Of a stretch of DNA of 16,322 bases, positions 1 to 7,181 are shown piece after piece. Position 1 is the stretch's first letter; each line of letters starts with the position of its first letter. The notes below the pieces were generated by a model, which searched no databases, had not been told where the DNA came from, and was given only the letters and a program-made list of their open reading frames with translations. The stretch lies in contig DAOTTI010000205.1 of assembly GCA_034437795.1 (NCBI GenBank), positions 1 through 16,322 of the forward strand, written 5' to 3'. The DNA comes from DAOTTI01 sp034437795 (GTDB lineage Bacteria > Chloroflexota > UBA11872 > UBA12225). The position numbers and the translations under genes were made by a program.

Positions 1-622
1 CCTCGGGTTTAACTTCGCGCCCGTCAGCCGGCGGCGCGTCGCGCCGGAGCTGGCGCGAGAGGCGATCCTGGCCGTCCGCGAGCAGGCCGCTGGTCGGCCT
101 CCCCCCGCCATCGCCGGCATCTTCGTCAATCAGCCGCCGGCCGAGGTTGCCGCCCTGGCCGCCGGATGCGCCCTGGATTACCTCCAGCTCAGCGGCGATG
201 AGGACGTGGCCTATTGCCGCGACCTGGCCGCGCTCACCGGCCTTCCTGTGATCAAGGCCGTCCGTCTGGGCCGGCCGGATGGGGTGGCCCGCGCCGAGGA
301 GTTTGCCGCCTGCGGCGCCGTGCGCGCCCTGCTGGCCGACGCCGCCGTGGCGGGATCATGGGGCGGCGCCGGCCAGGTCTGGGACTGGCCCCTGGCGGCC
401 GGCCTCGCCGCCCGCTTCCCCCTGCTCCTGGCCGGCGGCCTCACGCCGGCTAACGTGCGGGCCGCCATCGACCTGGTGCGGCCCTGGGGAGTAGACGTCG
501 CCACCGGTGTGGAGACGGACGGCCAGATCGATCCCGTAAAGGTGCGAAACTTTATTCAGACAGTCAAGGAGGACCGTTCCCATGGCAACCGCGACCGCGC
601 CACAGACGGTGGCCAGGCCTGA
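1..622 (+). CDS. trpF: Phosphoribosylanthranilate isomerase, 5' end missing
   Basis: TrpF performs the Amadori rearrangement of N-(5'-phosphoribosyl)anthranilate to CdRP, the third step of tryptophan synthesis in the cytosol. The reading frame is open from base 2 to the TGA at 620-622 (206 codons visible). The visible part starts with LGFNFAPVSRRRV, the family's GFxFxPxSxR block. It continues with GIFVNQ, LQLSGDE, the acidic LLADAA strand, the phosphate-binding LLAGGLTPANV, and GVDVATGVE near the end. Family members are about 200-230 residues, so only some 25 residues are lost, including the catalytic KxCG cysteine, which cannot be checked. The LQLSGDE segment has Ser where most family members have His (LHGDE). 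The gene overlaps trpS by 41 nt and is the upstream member of a trpF-trpS-trpB-trpA cluster. Confidence 0.93.
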   Translation, partial: LGFNFAPVSRRRVAPELAREAILAVREQAAGRPPPAIAGIFVNQPPAEVAALAAGCALDYLQLSGDEDVAYCRDLAALTGLPVIKAVRLGRPDGVARAEEFAACGAVRALLADAAVAGSWGGAGQVWDWPLAAGLAARFPLLLAGGLTPANVRAAIDLVRPWGVDVATGVETDGQIDPVKVRNFIQTVKEDRSHGNRDRATDGGQA

Positions 623-1625
623 GGAAACGCAGCCGGTCAAGCCACGCGTGCTCTCCGGCGTCAAGCCGAGTGGGAGCCCGCACCTGGGCAACTACATCGG
701 CGCCATCCGGCGCTGGGTCGAGAATCAGGATCGCTTTGACAACTTCTTCTGCATCGTGGACCTGCACGCCATCACCGAGCCGCAGGATCCCGCCGACCTG
801 CGCCGGTACACCCGCGAGGTGGCGGCCTTCTACCTCGGCGCCGGCCTGGACCCGCAGAAGTGCACCATCTTCATCCAGAGCCACGTCCCCGCGCACGCGG
901 AGCTCGGCTGGATCCTGAACTGCGTCACCCCGATGGGTTGGCTGGAGCGCATGACCCAGTTTAAGGACCGCTCCGCCAGGGTGGGCGGCAACAAGGAGCG
1001 CATCTCCGTCGGCCTCTTCGATTACCCCGTGCTCATGGCGGCGGACATCCTCCTCTACCAGGCCCGCTACGTCCCCGTCGGCGAGGACCAGAAGCAGCAC
1101 GTCGAGCTGACGCGGGACATCGCCGAGCGCTTCAACCGCCTCTACGGGGAGACCTTCGTCGTGCCGGAGCCGATGATCGCCGAGACCGGCGCCCGCATCA
1201 TGGGCCTGGCCGACCCCACCAAGAAGATGAGCAAGAGCGACGATGAGCCAGGGCAGGCTATCGGCATCTACGACGACCCCGACACCATCCGGCGCAACAT
1301 CATGCGCGCGACCACCGATAGCCTGCGCGACATCCGCTTCGACCCGTCGCGCCCCGGTATCAACAATCTCCTGACCATCTACGAGGTGCTCTCCGGCCAG
1401 AGCCGGCCGGAGATCGAGGCCCACTTCGCCGGCAAGGGCTACGGCGAACTCAAGCGCGAGCTGGCCGACCTGGTGATCGAGACTCTGGCCCCCATCCAGC
1501 GCCGCTGCCGCGAGCTCATGGAATCCCCTGAGCTGGACGCGCTGCTCGAGCAGGGGGCGTCCCGCGCCGCCGCCGTGGCCAACGAGACGCTCCGCCACGT
1601 CAAGTACGCCGTGGGCCTGAGCTGA
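582..1625 (+). CDS. trpS: Tryptophanyl-tRNA synthetase
   Basis: Class I aminoacyl-tRNA synthetase that activates tryptophan with ATP and charges tRNA-Trp. The 347-residue product has SGVKPSGSPHLGNYIGA at about 25-41, which contains the HIGH-type signature (PHLGN). It also has GEDQKQHVELTRDIAERFN at about 167-185, typical of bacterial TrpRS, and KKMSKSDDE at 214-222 (KMSKS loop). The length is close to the usual 330-340; the extra residues are an N-terminal tail of about 20. The ATG at 582 is supported by AAGGAGG at 566-572, nine bases upstream. The gene begins inside the 3' end of trpF, so the two are probably translationally coupled. Finding trpS between trpF and trpB puts the Trp-charging enzyme under the same transcription as Trp synthesis. 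Confidence 0.97.
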   Translation: MATATAPQTVARPEETQPVKPRVLSGVKPSGSPHLGNYIGAIRRWVENQDRFDNFFCIVDLHAITEPQDPADLRRYTREVAAFYLGAGLDPQKCTIFIQSHVPAHAELGWILNCVTPMGWLERMTQFKDRSARVGGNKERISVGLFDYPVLMAADILLYQARYVPVGEDQKQHVELTRDIAERFNRLYGETFVVPEPMIAETGARIMGLADPTKKMSKSDDEPGQAIGIYDDPDTIRRNIMRATTDSLRDIRFDPSRPGINNLLTIYEVLSGQSRPEIEAHFAGKGYGELKRELADLVIETLAPIQRRCRELMESPELDALLEQGASRAAAVANETLRHVKYAVGLS

Positions 1626-1646
1626 CGAACCCAAGACGAGCGCGGG

Positions 1647-1700
1647 CCCTCTCTCCCTGTGGGACAGGGGCCCGCCCAGCGGGCGGCGGTGAGGGCTTCG
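1647..1700. repeat. REP-like palindrome with inserted hairpin, trpS-trpB gap
   Basis: Copy of a dispersed element whose consensus in this window is CCCTCTCCC-tgt-GGGAGAGGG followed by a CAGGGTGAGGGCTCC tail. Here the palindrome half (1647-1670) is separated from the GGTGAGGGCTTCG tail (1688-1700) by a small GC hairpin, GCCCGC-CCA-GCGGGC (1670-1684). It occupies the 145-nt gap between trpS and trpB and could form a stem in the mRNA within the operon. Neither gene is interrupted. Confidence 0.7.
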
Positions 1701-1770
1701 CCTCGTCAATAAGCTACGCGAGCGCCCAGAGCCGTTCCGCCCTGAGATCCTGAGAATTGAGACCCAAGCC

Positions 1771-3006
1771 TTGAGACCTGCCACCGTCCCTCCGACCACC
1801 GCCTCCGCTCACCCCGCCGCGGCGCGCGCGGCGCCGGGGCGCTTCGGCCCCTACGGCGGCCAGTATGTCCCCGAGACCCTGATGCCGGCCCACGCCAGGC
1901 TGGCCGCCGCCTATGAAGAGGCCAGGGCCGACCCCGCCTTCCAGGAAGAGCTGTCCAGCCTCCTCCGCCACTACGTCGGCCGGCCGACGCCTCTCTACCA
2001 CGCCCGCAAGCTGACGGAGGCCGCCGGTGGGGCCCAGATCTACCTCAAGCGCGAAGACCTGGCCCACACCGGCGCGCACAAGATCAACAATGCCCTCGGC
2101 CAGGGCCTCCTCGCGCGCCGTATGGGTAAGCGACGGATCATCGCTGAGACCGGCGCCGGCCAGCACGGCGTGGCCACCGCCACCGTCTGCGCCATGCTCG
2201 GCCTGAACTGCATCGTCTACATGGGCGAGATCGACGTCGCCCGCCAGTCCCTGAACGTCTTCCGCATGAAGCTCCTCGGCGCCGAGGTGCGCCCCGTCCG
2301 CTCCGGCTCCCGCACCCTGAAGGACGCCATCAATGAGGCCATCCGCGACTGGGTCACCAACGTAGAGACGACCTACTACCTGATCGGCTCCGTTGTCGGC
2401 GCCCACCCTTACCCCACCATCGTGCGCGATTTCCAGAGCGTCATCGGGCGCGAGGCGCGCGCCCAGTGTCTGGAGCAGGCCGGCCGGCTCCCCACCGCCG
2501 TCGTCGCCTGCGTCGGCGGGGGCAGCAACGCCATGGGGATCTTCCATCCCTTCCTCGACGACCGTGACGTGCGCCTCATCGGCGTGGAGGCGGCCGGCCA
2601 TGGCCTAGAGACCGGCCGGCACGCGGCCACCCTTACCGCCGGCCGGCCCGGCGTCCTGCACGGCGCGCGCAGCTACCTGCTGCAGGACGAGCACGGCCAG
2701 GTCCTGGAAGCCCACAGCATCTCGGCCGGCCTCGACTATCCCGGCGTCGGCCCCGAGCACGCCTATCTCAAGGACGCCGGCCGCGCCCAGTACGTGGCCG
2801 TCACCGATGGCCAGGCCATGGAAGGCTTCCAGCTGCTCTGCCGCACGGAGGGCATCATCCCCGCGCTCGAGCCGGCGCACGCCATCTACGCCGCCGTCGA
2901 GCTCGCCCGGAGCATGTCGCCCGACGACCTGGTCCTGGTCAACCTCTCCGGCCGCGGCGATAAGGACATGGGCACGGTAGCCGGCGCCCTGGGAGTGACC
3001 CTGTGA
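1771..3006 (+). CDS. trpB: Tryptophan synthase beta chain
   Basis: PLP enzyme that condenses indole with L-serine to give tryptophan, working in an alpha2-beta2 complex with TrpA. The 411-residue product has GRFGPYGGQYVPETLMPA at 23-40, LAHTGAHKINNALGQ around the PLP lysine K104, ETGAGQHGVATA with the catalytic glutamate (E126), and the phosphate-binding GGGSNAMG at 249-256. LSGRGDKDM lies near the C terminus. Length and motifs fit the ordinary TrpB1 form. The start is uncertain: the frame is open upstream to about 1693, but the only canonical start codon before the conserved block is the TTG at 1771, and no clear Shine-Dalgarno is seen. The stop codon overlaps the trpA start. Confidence 0.96.
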   Translation: MRPATVPPTTASAHPAAARAAPGRFGPYGGQYVPETLMPAHARLAAAYEEARADPAFQEELSSLLRHYVGRPTPLYHARKLTEAAGGAQIYLKREDLAHTGAHKINNALGQGLLARRMGKRRIIAETGAGQHGVATATVCAMLGLNCIVYMGEIDVARQSLNVFRMKLLGAEVRPVRSGSRTLKDAINEAIRDWVTNVETTYYLIGSVVGAHPYPTIVRDFQSVIGREARAQCLEQAGRLPTAVVACVGGGSNAMGIFHPFLDDRDVRLIGVEAAGHGLETGRHAATLTAGRPGVLHGARSYLLQDEHGQVLEAHSISAGLDYPGVGPEHAYLKDAGRAQYVAVTDGQAMEGFQLLCRTEGIIPALEPAHAIYAAVELARSMSPDDLVLVNLSGRGDKDMGTVAGALGVTL

Positions 3007-3842
3007 TCCCCCTCTCCAGCCCCGCAGCCCCAGCCACTGCGACCGGCCGCATCGCCCGCACCTTCGCCCGCCTGCGCGCCGGCGGTAGTCTCGCCCTCAT
3101 CGGCTGGCAGACCGTCGGCTATCCCGATCGGGGCAACGTCGCCCGCCTGGTGCCGGCGCTGCTGGAAGGGGGCTTCGATCTCATCGAGCTCGGCGTGCCC
3201 TTCTCCGACCCGCAGGCGGACGGCGCCACCATCCAGCACGCCTCGGAGGTCGCGCTGGCCAACGGCACCACTCTGCGCGACTGCCTCCAGGCCGTGCGCG
3301 ACCTGCGCGCGGCCGGCGTCGAAGCCCCCCTGCTGCTGATGTCCTACTTCAATCCCATCCTGGCCCTGGGGACTGAGCGCTTCGCCGGCCTGGCGGCCGA
3401 CGCCGGCCTGGACGGGGTGATCGTCCCCGATCTCCCGCCTGAAGAGGCCGACGAGCTGCTCCTGGCCCTGGAGCCGGCCGGCATCGACCCCATCTTCCTC
3501 GTCGCCCCCACCAGCACCGACGAGCGCCTGGCCATGGTCGCGGCCCGCGCCCGCGGCTTCATCTACTGCGTCGCCCTCACCGGCGTGACCGGCGCCCGAG
3601 ATCGCCTCTGGGCCGGCCTGCCGGCCTATCTCGACCGCGTCCGTCGCTTCACCAGCCTGCCCCTGGCCGTCGGGTTCGGCATCTCCCGCCCCGAGCACGT
3701 GGCCGCCCTCCGCGGCCAGGCCGACGGCGCGGTCGTGGCCAGCGCCATCATCGACCTGATGGAGCGCACGCCCCCCGAGCAGCATCCGCAGCGCCTGCGC
3801 GAGTTCGCCGCCTCCCTACGCGCAGCCGCCGGCCCCCGCTAA
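3003..3842 (+). CDS. trpA: Tryptophan synthase alpha chain
   Basis: TrpA cleaves indole-3-glycerol phosphate to indole and glyceraldehyde-3-phosphate and channels indole to TrpB. The 279-residue product shows the (beta/alpha)8 barrel landmarks. DLIELGVPFSDPQADG at 59-74 carries the two catalytic acids (E62 and D73). VIVPDLPPEE, TGVTGAR and PLAVGFGIS, the phosphate-binding part, follow. The usual IPYxTAGDPD start of the barrel reads IGWQTVGYPD here, a divergent but recognisable version. The GTG start at 3003 overlaps the trpB TGA in a GTGA arrangement, so translation is coupled. It is the last gene of the cluster and is convergent with maf. Confidence 0.96.
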   Translation: MIPLSSPAAPATATGRIARTFARLRAGGSLALIGWQTVGYPDRGNVARLVPALLEGGFDLIELGVPFSDPQADGATIQHASEVALANGTTLRDCLQAVRDLRAAGVEAPLLLMSYFNPILALGTERFAGLAADAGLDGVIVPDLPPEEADELLLALEPAGIDPIFLVAPTSTDERLAMVAARARGFIYCVALTGVTGARDRLWAGLPAYLDRVRRFTSLPLAVGFGISRPEHVAALRGQADGAVVASAIIDLMERTPPEQHPQRLREFAASLRAAAGPR

Positions 3843-3866
3843 CCCTCTGCCTCTGGGAGAGAGCGC
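3843..3866. repeat. Degenerate REP-like palindrome between convergent trpA and maf
   Basis: The 31 bases between the trpA stop and the maf stop contain CCCTCTGCCTCTGGGAGAGAG, a decayed copy of the palindrome seen elsewhere in the window. A short stem (CTCT-GGG-AGAG) remains and no T-run follows, so a role as a bidirectional terminator is possible but unproven. Confidence 0.45.
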
Positions 3867-3873
3867 CCCCTCG

Positions 3874-4545
3874 CTACTCGCTACTCCTCACCTTCGCGCG
3901 GCACGCCCCAGCTGTCGCCGCATGCGCGGCCAGACAGGTCCGGCCATAAAGCCGCGAGCAGACCGCCGCCGGATCGTTCGGGACCCTCACGCCGGCGCGC
4001 TCCAGCATCGCCGCCGCCTGCACGATCGGCAGGCCAACGACCGTGGAAAAGCAGCCCCTCACCTCCGCCACCAGCGCGCCACCCAGCCGGTGCACGTCGT
4101 ACGCGCCGGCACAGTCCAGGGGCTCGCCAGTGGCGTCGTAACGCTCGATCTCGTCATCTGCATAGGCGCGCATCAGCAGCGGGCAAGCCACCTCCGCGCT
4201 CTCGCTGCGCCTGCCGGCCACAACCGCCACCGCCGTCCGCACCACGTGCTCCCGCCCGCGCAGCGCCCGCAGCATCGCCCGCGCCTCCGCTGCATCGGCC
4301 GGCTTGCCCAGCGCCTGCCCATCGACGACCACGATGGTGTCCCCGCCCAGCACAATTGCGTCGGGATGGCGGCCGGCAATGTCCTGCGCCTTCGCCAGCG
4401 CCACCGGCACGGGGTCAGCCGGATGTACCGGTGCCGGCAGGCTGGCCTCCACCTGGGACGGGATGGTCTCAAAGGTCAGGCCGAGCGCCGCCAGCGCCTC
4501 AATCCGCCGCGGTGACCGCGATGCAAGGATCAGGCGCGTCTGCAC
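3874..4545 (-). CDS. maf: Maf family nucleoside triphosphate pyrophosphatase
   Basis: Maf proteins hydrolyse dTTP/UTP or modified nucleotides to monophosphates and are linked to house-cleaning and septum formation. The 223-residue product starts MQTRLILASRSPRR, the family's substrate-binding SxSPRR loop (residues 8-14). It then has IVLGGDTIVVVDG with the catalytic Asp (D69), GKPADAAEARAMLRALRG, and YDATGEPLDCAGAYDVHRLGG, then STVVGLPI. Canonical Maf reads KAGAYGIQG where this has CAGAYDVHR, so the exact substrate class is unclear. The GTG at 4545 is preferred because AGGGGAG lies five bases upstream; a TTG nine codons earlier (4572) has no such site. The last 35 or so residues, rich in Ala and Cys, extend beyond the family core. 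Confidence 0.9.
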   Translation of the reverse strand: MQTRLILASRSPRRIEALAALGLTFETIPSQVEASLPAPVHPADPVPVALAKAQDIAGRHPDAIVLGGDTIVVVDGQALGKPADAAEARAMLRALRGREHVVRTAVAVVAGRRSESAEVACPLLMRAYADDEIERYDATGEPLDCAGAYDVHRLGGALVAEVRGCFSTVVGLPIVQAAAMLERAGVRVPNDPAAVCSRLYGRTCLAAHAATAGACRAKVRSSE

Positions 4546-4550
4546 GATCT

Positions 4551-4557
4551 CTCCCCT
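4551..4557 (-). promoter_or_regulatory. Ribosome-binding site deciding the maf start
   Basis: On the - strand this reads AGGGGAG, five bases before the GTG at 4545. It argues for that codon over the TTG at 4572. Confidence 0.6.
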
Positions 4558-4582
4558 GTCCCGTTGGGCCAACGACCAGTTG

Positions 4583-4665
4583 CCTCTCCCCTTGGGAGAG
4601 AGCCAGGGTGGGGGCCTCTTCTCGGAAGAACCCCCTCTCCCACAGGGAGAGGGTGAGGGCTCCGC
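4583..4665. repeat. Two REP-like palindromes between maf and the zinc-ribbon gene
   Basis: Two units lie head to tail. 4583-4614 has CCTCTCCCC-TT-GGGAGAGAG plus the CCAGGGTGGGGG tail. 4633-4665 has CCCTCTCCCACAGGGAGAGGG plus the GTGAGGGCTCCGC tail. They fill the gap between the zinc-ribbon gene stop (4694) and the maf start (4545). Confidence 0.75.
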
Positions 4666-4693
4666 ATACAGACGCCAGCAGACTGCCGGCCGC

Positions 4694-5197
4694 TTAGCGG
4701 CGCGTCGCCGGCACCGGCGCCCCCACCGCCGGCCGCGGGGCCGTCTCCGCCTCCGCCGGCCTGGCCAGCCGCGGAAGCTGGGTGTTGCCGCAATAGGGGC
4801 AGATATCCCACTTGAGCATGAGCAGGCGTTCGCACCGCGGGCAGCGCTGCTTCAGCTCCGTGTGGCAATAGGGGCAGTACATGAAGTCCGCCTGCACCCG
4901 CTGCCGGCAGGTCGGACAGCTCTGGCGCTCTTCGATCTCCTGCAGGAGCGTCTCTTCCTCCAGGGACCGCTCGTAGGCCTCCGCCAGCGTCTCCCGCGGG
5001 CGCAGGATCAGGTACAGCACCAGGCCAAAGACGTTGAACACCACCACCAGCGCCGTGGCGAAGATGTGCACATAGAGATCCTGCGACCGCGCGCGGATGT
5101 CGTAGTAGGTCCAGATGATCATACTGAACCACAGCGCGACGAAGTACGCGCCGAAGAAGGCGATCAGGATCTGCAGGATCAGCGGTATGGCGGCCAT
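4694..5197 (-). CDS. Membrane protein with two helices and a double zinc ribbon
   Basis: Unnamed 167-residue protein. Residues 4-29 and 42-65 are hydrophobic and read as two transmembrane helices joined by a short polar loop. An acidic, probably helical segment (about 68-90) follows, then eight cysteines in four CxxC pairs: C94/C97, C108/C111, C119/C122, C133/C136. The pairs form two zinc ribbons with matching spacing (CX2C-X10-CX2C twice), as in double-zinc-ribbon domains, and a Pro/Ala tail ends the protein. The cytosolic face probably carries the ribbons, but a partner (nucleic acid or protein) cannot be named. The ATG at 5197 is chosen because a TANNNT box (TACACT) sits nine bases before it, as at greA; a TTG at 5218 is the alternative. 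It lies downstream of greA on the same strand, 114 bases away. Confidence 0.8.
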   Translation of the reverse strand: MAAIPLILQILIAFFGAYFVALWFSMIIWTYYDIRARSQDLYVHIFATALVVVFNVFGLVLYLILRPRETLAEAYERSLEEETLLQEIEERQSCPTCRQRVQADFMYCPYCHTELKQRCPRCERLLMLKWDICPYCGNTQLPRLARPAEAETAPRPAVGAPVPATRR

Positions 5198-5206
5198 AGC
5201 TGGCTC

Positions 5207-5212
5207 AGTGTA
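5207..5212 (-). promoter_or_regulatory. Possible leaderless -10 box, zinc-ribbon gene
   Basis: TACACT on the - strand, nine bases before the ATG at 5197. There is no convincing -35. The spacing matches the boxes before greA, the pilZ leader ORF and the CAP gene, which is the main reason to list it. Confidence 0.35.
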
Positions 5213-5311
5213 CTGCAACGGGCCGGCGCTCGGCGCGGCGCCGGCCTCCGGCGCCGCGCGGCATCGCCGTCACGATCGTCCGCCCTCTTCGAACGCTCCT
5301 CCATCGCGACC

Positions 5312-6160
5312 TTACTCGATCGCGACGATCCGGTACCGCACCGCCCCGCCCGGCGTAGCCACCTCGACCTCATCGCCGGGCGACTTGCCCAGGATGGCGC
5401 GTCCCACAGGGGAGAGGTGCGAGATCTTGCCGGCCCGCGGGTCCGTCTCCTCCGGGCCGACGACCTGATACTCGATCACGTCGCCGGTCCCGCGCTCCTC
5501 CAGTCGGACGCGGCTGCCAATGCCCGCGCCATCTGCCGGCCGGTCCTGGTCCTCAATCACCTCCACGTGGCGCAGCTTGGCCTCGAGCTCGCGGATCTTG
5601 GCCTCCAGCAGCCCCTGGCGCATCTTGGCGTCGTCGTAGGCCGCGTTCTCAGAAAGGTCCCCATCCTTGATCGCGTCGTGCAGCATCCGGCTCACGCGGT
5701 GCCGCTCCTCGGTCCGGAGGCGCTCTAGCTCCTGCTGCATCGCCTCCAGCTGGCTACGGCTCACGTAGACGGCCTGGCTCTCGCGCGCTGGCGCGGCCCG
5801 CGGCGCAGCCGCTGCAACCGCTCCACCCCGCTTCGCCCCCGTGCCGGCACCCCGCGGCAGGCGCACGGCCTTCATCGGATCGCTCGCTATCAGGCCCTGC
5901 TGGTGGGCGAAGGCAAAGAACGCCTTCAGCACCGGCATGTAGGCGCGGGGCGGGGTGGAGGTGTTGGTCAGCTGCTGCAGAAACGCCTCGATCTTGAACG
6001 GAGGGATCGCCTCCACCGACGTGCTGACGCCACACCAGGTCACGAATTTGCGCAGGCGGGAGATGTCCTCCGCGCTGAGCTGGCGTCCCGCCTCACTCCG
6101 CAAAAACTCGTCTCGTAGCTGGCCAATCCTCGGTGCAGCCAGCGATGTGCGTGCGCTCAT
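5312..6160 (-). CDS. greA: GreA-type transcript cleavage factor with N-terminal SAM-like (recombinase core-binding) domain
   Basis: The C-terminal half is a Gre factor, which enters the RNA polymerase secondary channel and stimulates cleavage of backtracked RNA. Residues about 132-205 form the coiled coil with KDGDLSENAAYDDAK, whose D168 and E171 match the two catalytic acidic tip residues. Residues about 215-282 are the FKBP-like domain (GTGDVIEYQVVGPEE, ISHLSPVGRAILG, PGDEVEV). Ordinary GreA is about 158 residues; this protein is 282. The extra residues 9-103 resemble the N-terminal SAM-like domain of XerC/D tyrosine recombinases, ending in LKAFFAFAHQQGLIASDP and VRLPR. No recombinase catalytic domain is present. 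An Ala/Gly/Arg-rich linker (about 104-130) joins the halves. The ATG at 6160 is preferred; a TTG two codons upstream is possible. Confidence 0.93.
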   Translation of the reverse strand: MSARTSLAAPRIGQLRDEFLRSEAGRQLSAEDISRLRKFVTWCGVSTSVEAIPPFKIEAFLQQLTNTSTPPRAYMPVLKAFFAFAHQQGLIASDPMKAVRLPRGAGTGAKRGGAVAAAAPRAAPARESQAVYVSRSQLEAMQQELERLRTEERHRVSRMLHDAIKDGDLSENAAYDDAKMRQGLLEAKIRELEAKLRHVEVIEDQDRPADGAGIGSRVRLEERGTGDVIEYQVVGPEETDPRAGKISHLSPVGRAILGKSPGDEVEVATPGGAVRYRIVAIE

Positions 6161-6169
6161 ATGCAACGG

Positions 6170-6175
6170 ATTCTA
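6170..6175 (-). promoter_or_regulatory. Possible leaderless -10 box, greA
   Basis: TAGAAT on the - strand (five of six consensus bases), nine bases before the ATG at 6160. This would give a transcript that starts at or next to the start codon. No good -35 is visible. A GGGAGG further upstream is too far from this ATG to be an ideal ribosome-binding site. Confidence 0.4.
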
Positions 6176-6293
6176 CCGCCTCCCTGCTCCCGCCCTCGCC
6201 TCGCCGGCCCGAATGCCTGCCGGCCGCCGGCTCCCCGGCGCGCCTCCACCGCTCGCTCCCGCTCCCGGAGGGAGGTAGAGCTCATCGCCGGCC

Positions 6294-6406
6294 ATGAAGG
6301 CCATCAAGGGTCGGCTAGGTTTCTCCAGGGGCAGGCTGGCGGTAAGGGTGGCGCGCATAGCGTCAAGACATGAAGGCCATCAAGGGTCGGTTAGGTTCCT
6401 CCAGAG
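6294..6406. repeat. Pair of about 37-bp direct repeats upstream of greA
   Basis: Copies at 6294-6330 and 6370-6406 share ATGAAGGCCATCAAGGGTCGG and then a T/C-rich end with a few mismatches; the offset is 76 bp. They lie in the 306-bp stretch between the pilZ stop and the greA start, which otherwise holds no convincing gene. Read on the - strand, both copies translate to LE(E/K)P(N/S)RPLMAFM in two different short frames. Both coding differences are non-synonymous, so coding selection is not apparent. Function unknown. Confidence 0.7.
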
Positions 6407-6466
6407 CACTGGCGCGGCCCGAATACTCGCCGGCTACCGAGGCTATTGACGCAGAAATCGTGCCGG

Positions 6467-7171
6467 CTACGCCCGACCGCGGCCGCGGCGCCGCTCCTCG
6501 ATCTGGAAGCGATGGATGCAGCGCGCGAGACGCTCGCGGCGCGCGGGCTCGCCCCCCTCGAACGCGGCGCCCACCTTGTAGCGCTGCCCCGCGCTCCCCG
6601 TCAGGGGCGCCGCGAACCTCACCACCGCGTCGCCGGTGAACTCGCCTTCGCCCATCGGATAGGGAAATCGGACCCGTAGACGCGCCCCGCGCTCGATCGT
6701 GTCGTGCACGATCAGGCCCACGCCACTGGCGCTGATGTCCGTGATCGTGGCGTGGACGGGGCGCCAGTTCCCCTCGCCCTCGGCGGCGCCGAACGGGCGC
6801 TCCCAGAGCACGCAGTCAATCGGCTGGATCGAGATGGCCAGGCGAAAGTGCTCGCGCTGCTGCTGCCCCACGGCCAGGGCGCGCAAGGCCAGCATGGCGA
6901 TCGGATTGTCGGCCGACTCAGGGATGCGCTCCGCCACCTCGCAGTTCAGGAACAGCGTGTCGCCCGGGCCGGTCACCATCCGGAGCGTGACCTGCTCGCC
7001 CGTTTCCACCCGTACCGGCACGCCCCGGCGCGTCGGCCAGGCCACGAGCAGGCGCCCCTCCTCCAGGTCCTCCACCCGGCTGGAGTAGGTCTCTACCTCG
7101 CCTCGTTCCTGATCCCTGACGCTAAGCGTGCAGCTGAGCCCGACCCGAACGCCGGGCAGGTTAGCCACCAT
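6467..7171 (-). CDS. YcgR-like PilZ domain protein (c-di-GMP receptor)
   Basis: A 234-residue cytosolic protein with two parts. The N-terminal 95 or so residues form a beta-rich domain (SSRVEDLEEGRLLVAWP, VPVRVETGEQVTLRM) like the N-terminal domain of YcgR-type flagellar-brake proteins. The C-terminal PilZ domain carries both c-di-GMP-binding motifs: REHFR (RxxxR, about 106-110) in QQREHFRLAI, and TDISASGVGL (D/NxSxxG, about 144-153). Family members bind c-di-GMP and adjust motility or surface behaviour; no target is encoded nearby, so the output is unknown. The ATG at 7171 is the listed start; a GTG three codons upstream (7180) is a real alternative. The gene has its own promoter and a repeat-bearing leader, and is not part of the aro operon. 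Confidence 0.88.
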   Translation of the reverse strand: MVANLPGVRVGLSCTLSVRDQERGEVETYSSRVEDLEEGRLLVAWPTRRGVPVRVETGEQVTLRMVTGPGDTLFLNCEVAERIPESADNPIAMLALRALAVGQQQREHFRLAISIQPIDCVLWERPFGAAEGEGNWRPVHATITDISASGVGLIVHDTIERGARLRVRFPYPMGEGEFTGDAVVRFAAPLTGSAGQRYKVGAAFEGGEPARRERLARCIHRFQIEERRRGRGRA

Positions 7172-7181
7172 GCGTCGCACC

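Noticed and set aside
564..1799. 411-codon open frame on the - strand opposite trpS
   Set aside because: Antisense shadow of a GC-rich gene; no recognisable motifs, while trpS on the other strand has clear signatures.
4583..4614. AGGGTGGGGG resembling the T-box AGGGTGG motif
   Set aside because: It is the tail of the dispersed REP-like element, faces the wrong way for the neighbouring genes, and lacks the NACCGCG part. No T-box was found before aroF either.
6173..6358. 61-codon open frame on the - strand before greA (contains PLMAFMAGDELYLPPG)
   Set aside because: Its first half is one copy of a non-coding direct repeat whose differences change amino acids, and its second half is low-complexity Gly/Arg. 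A real small gene is not excluded, but nothing supports one.
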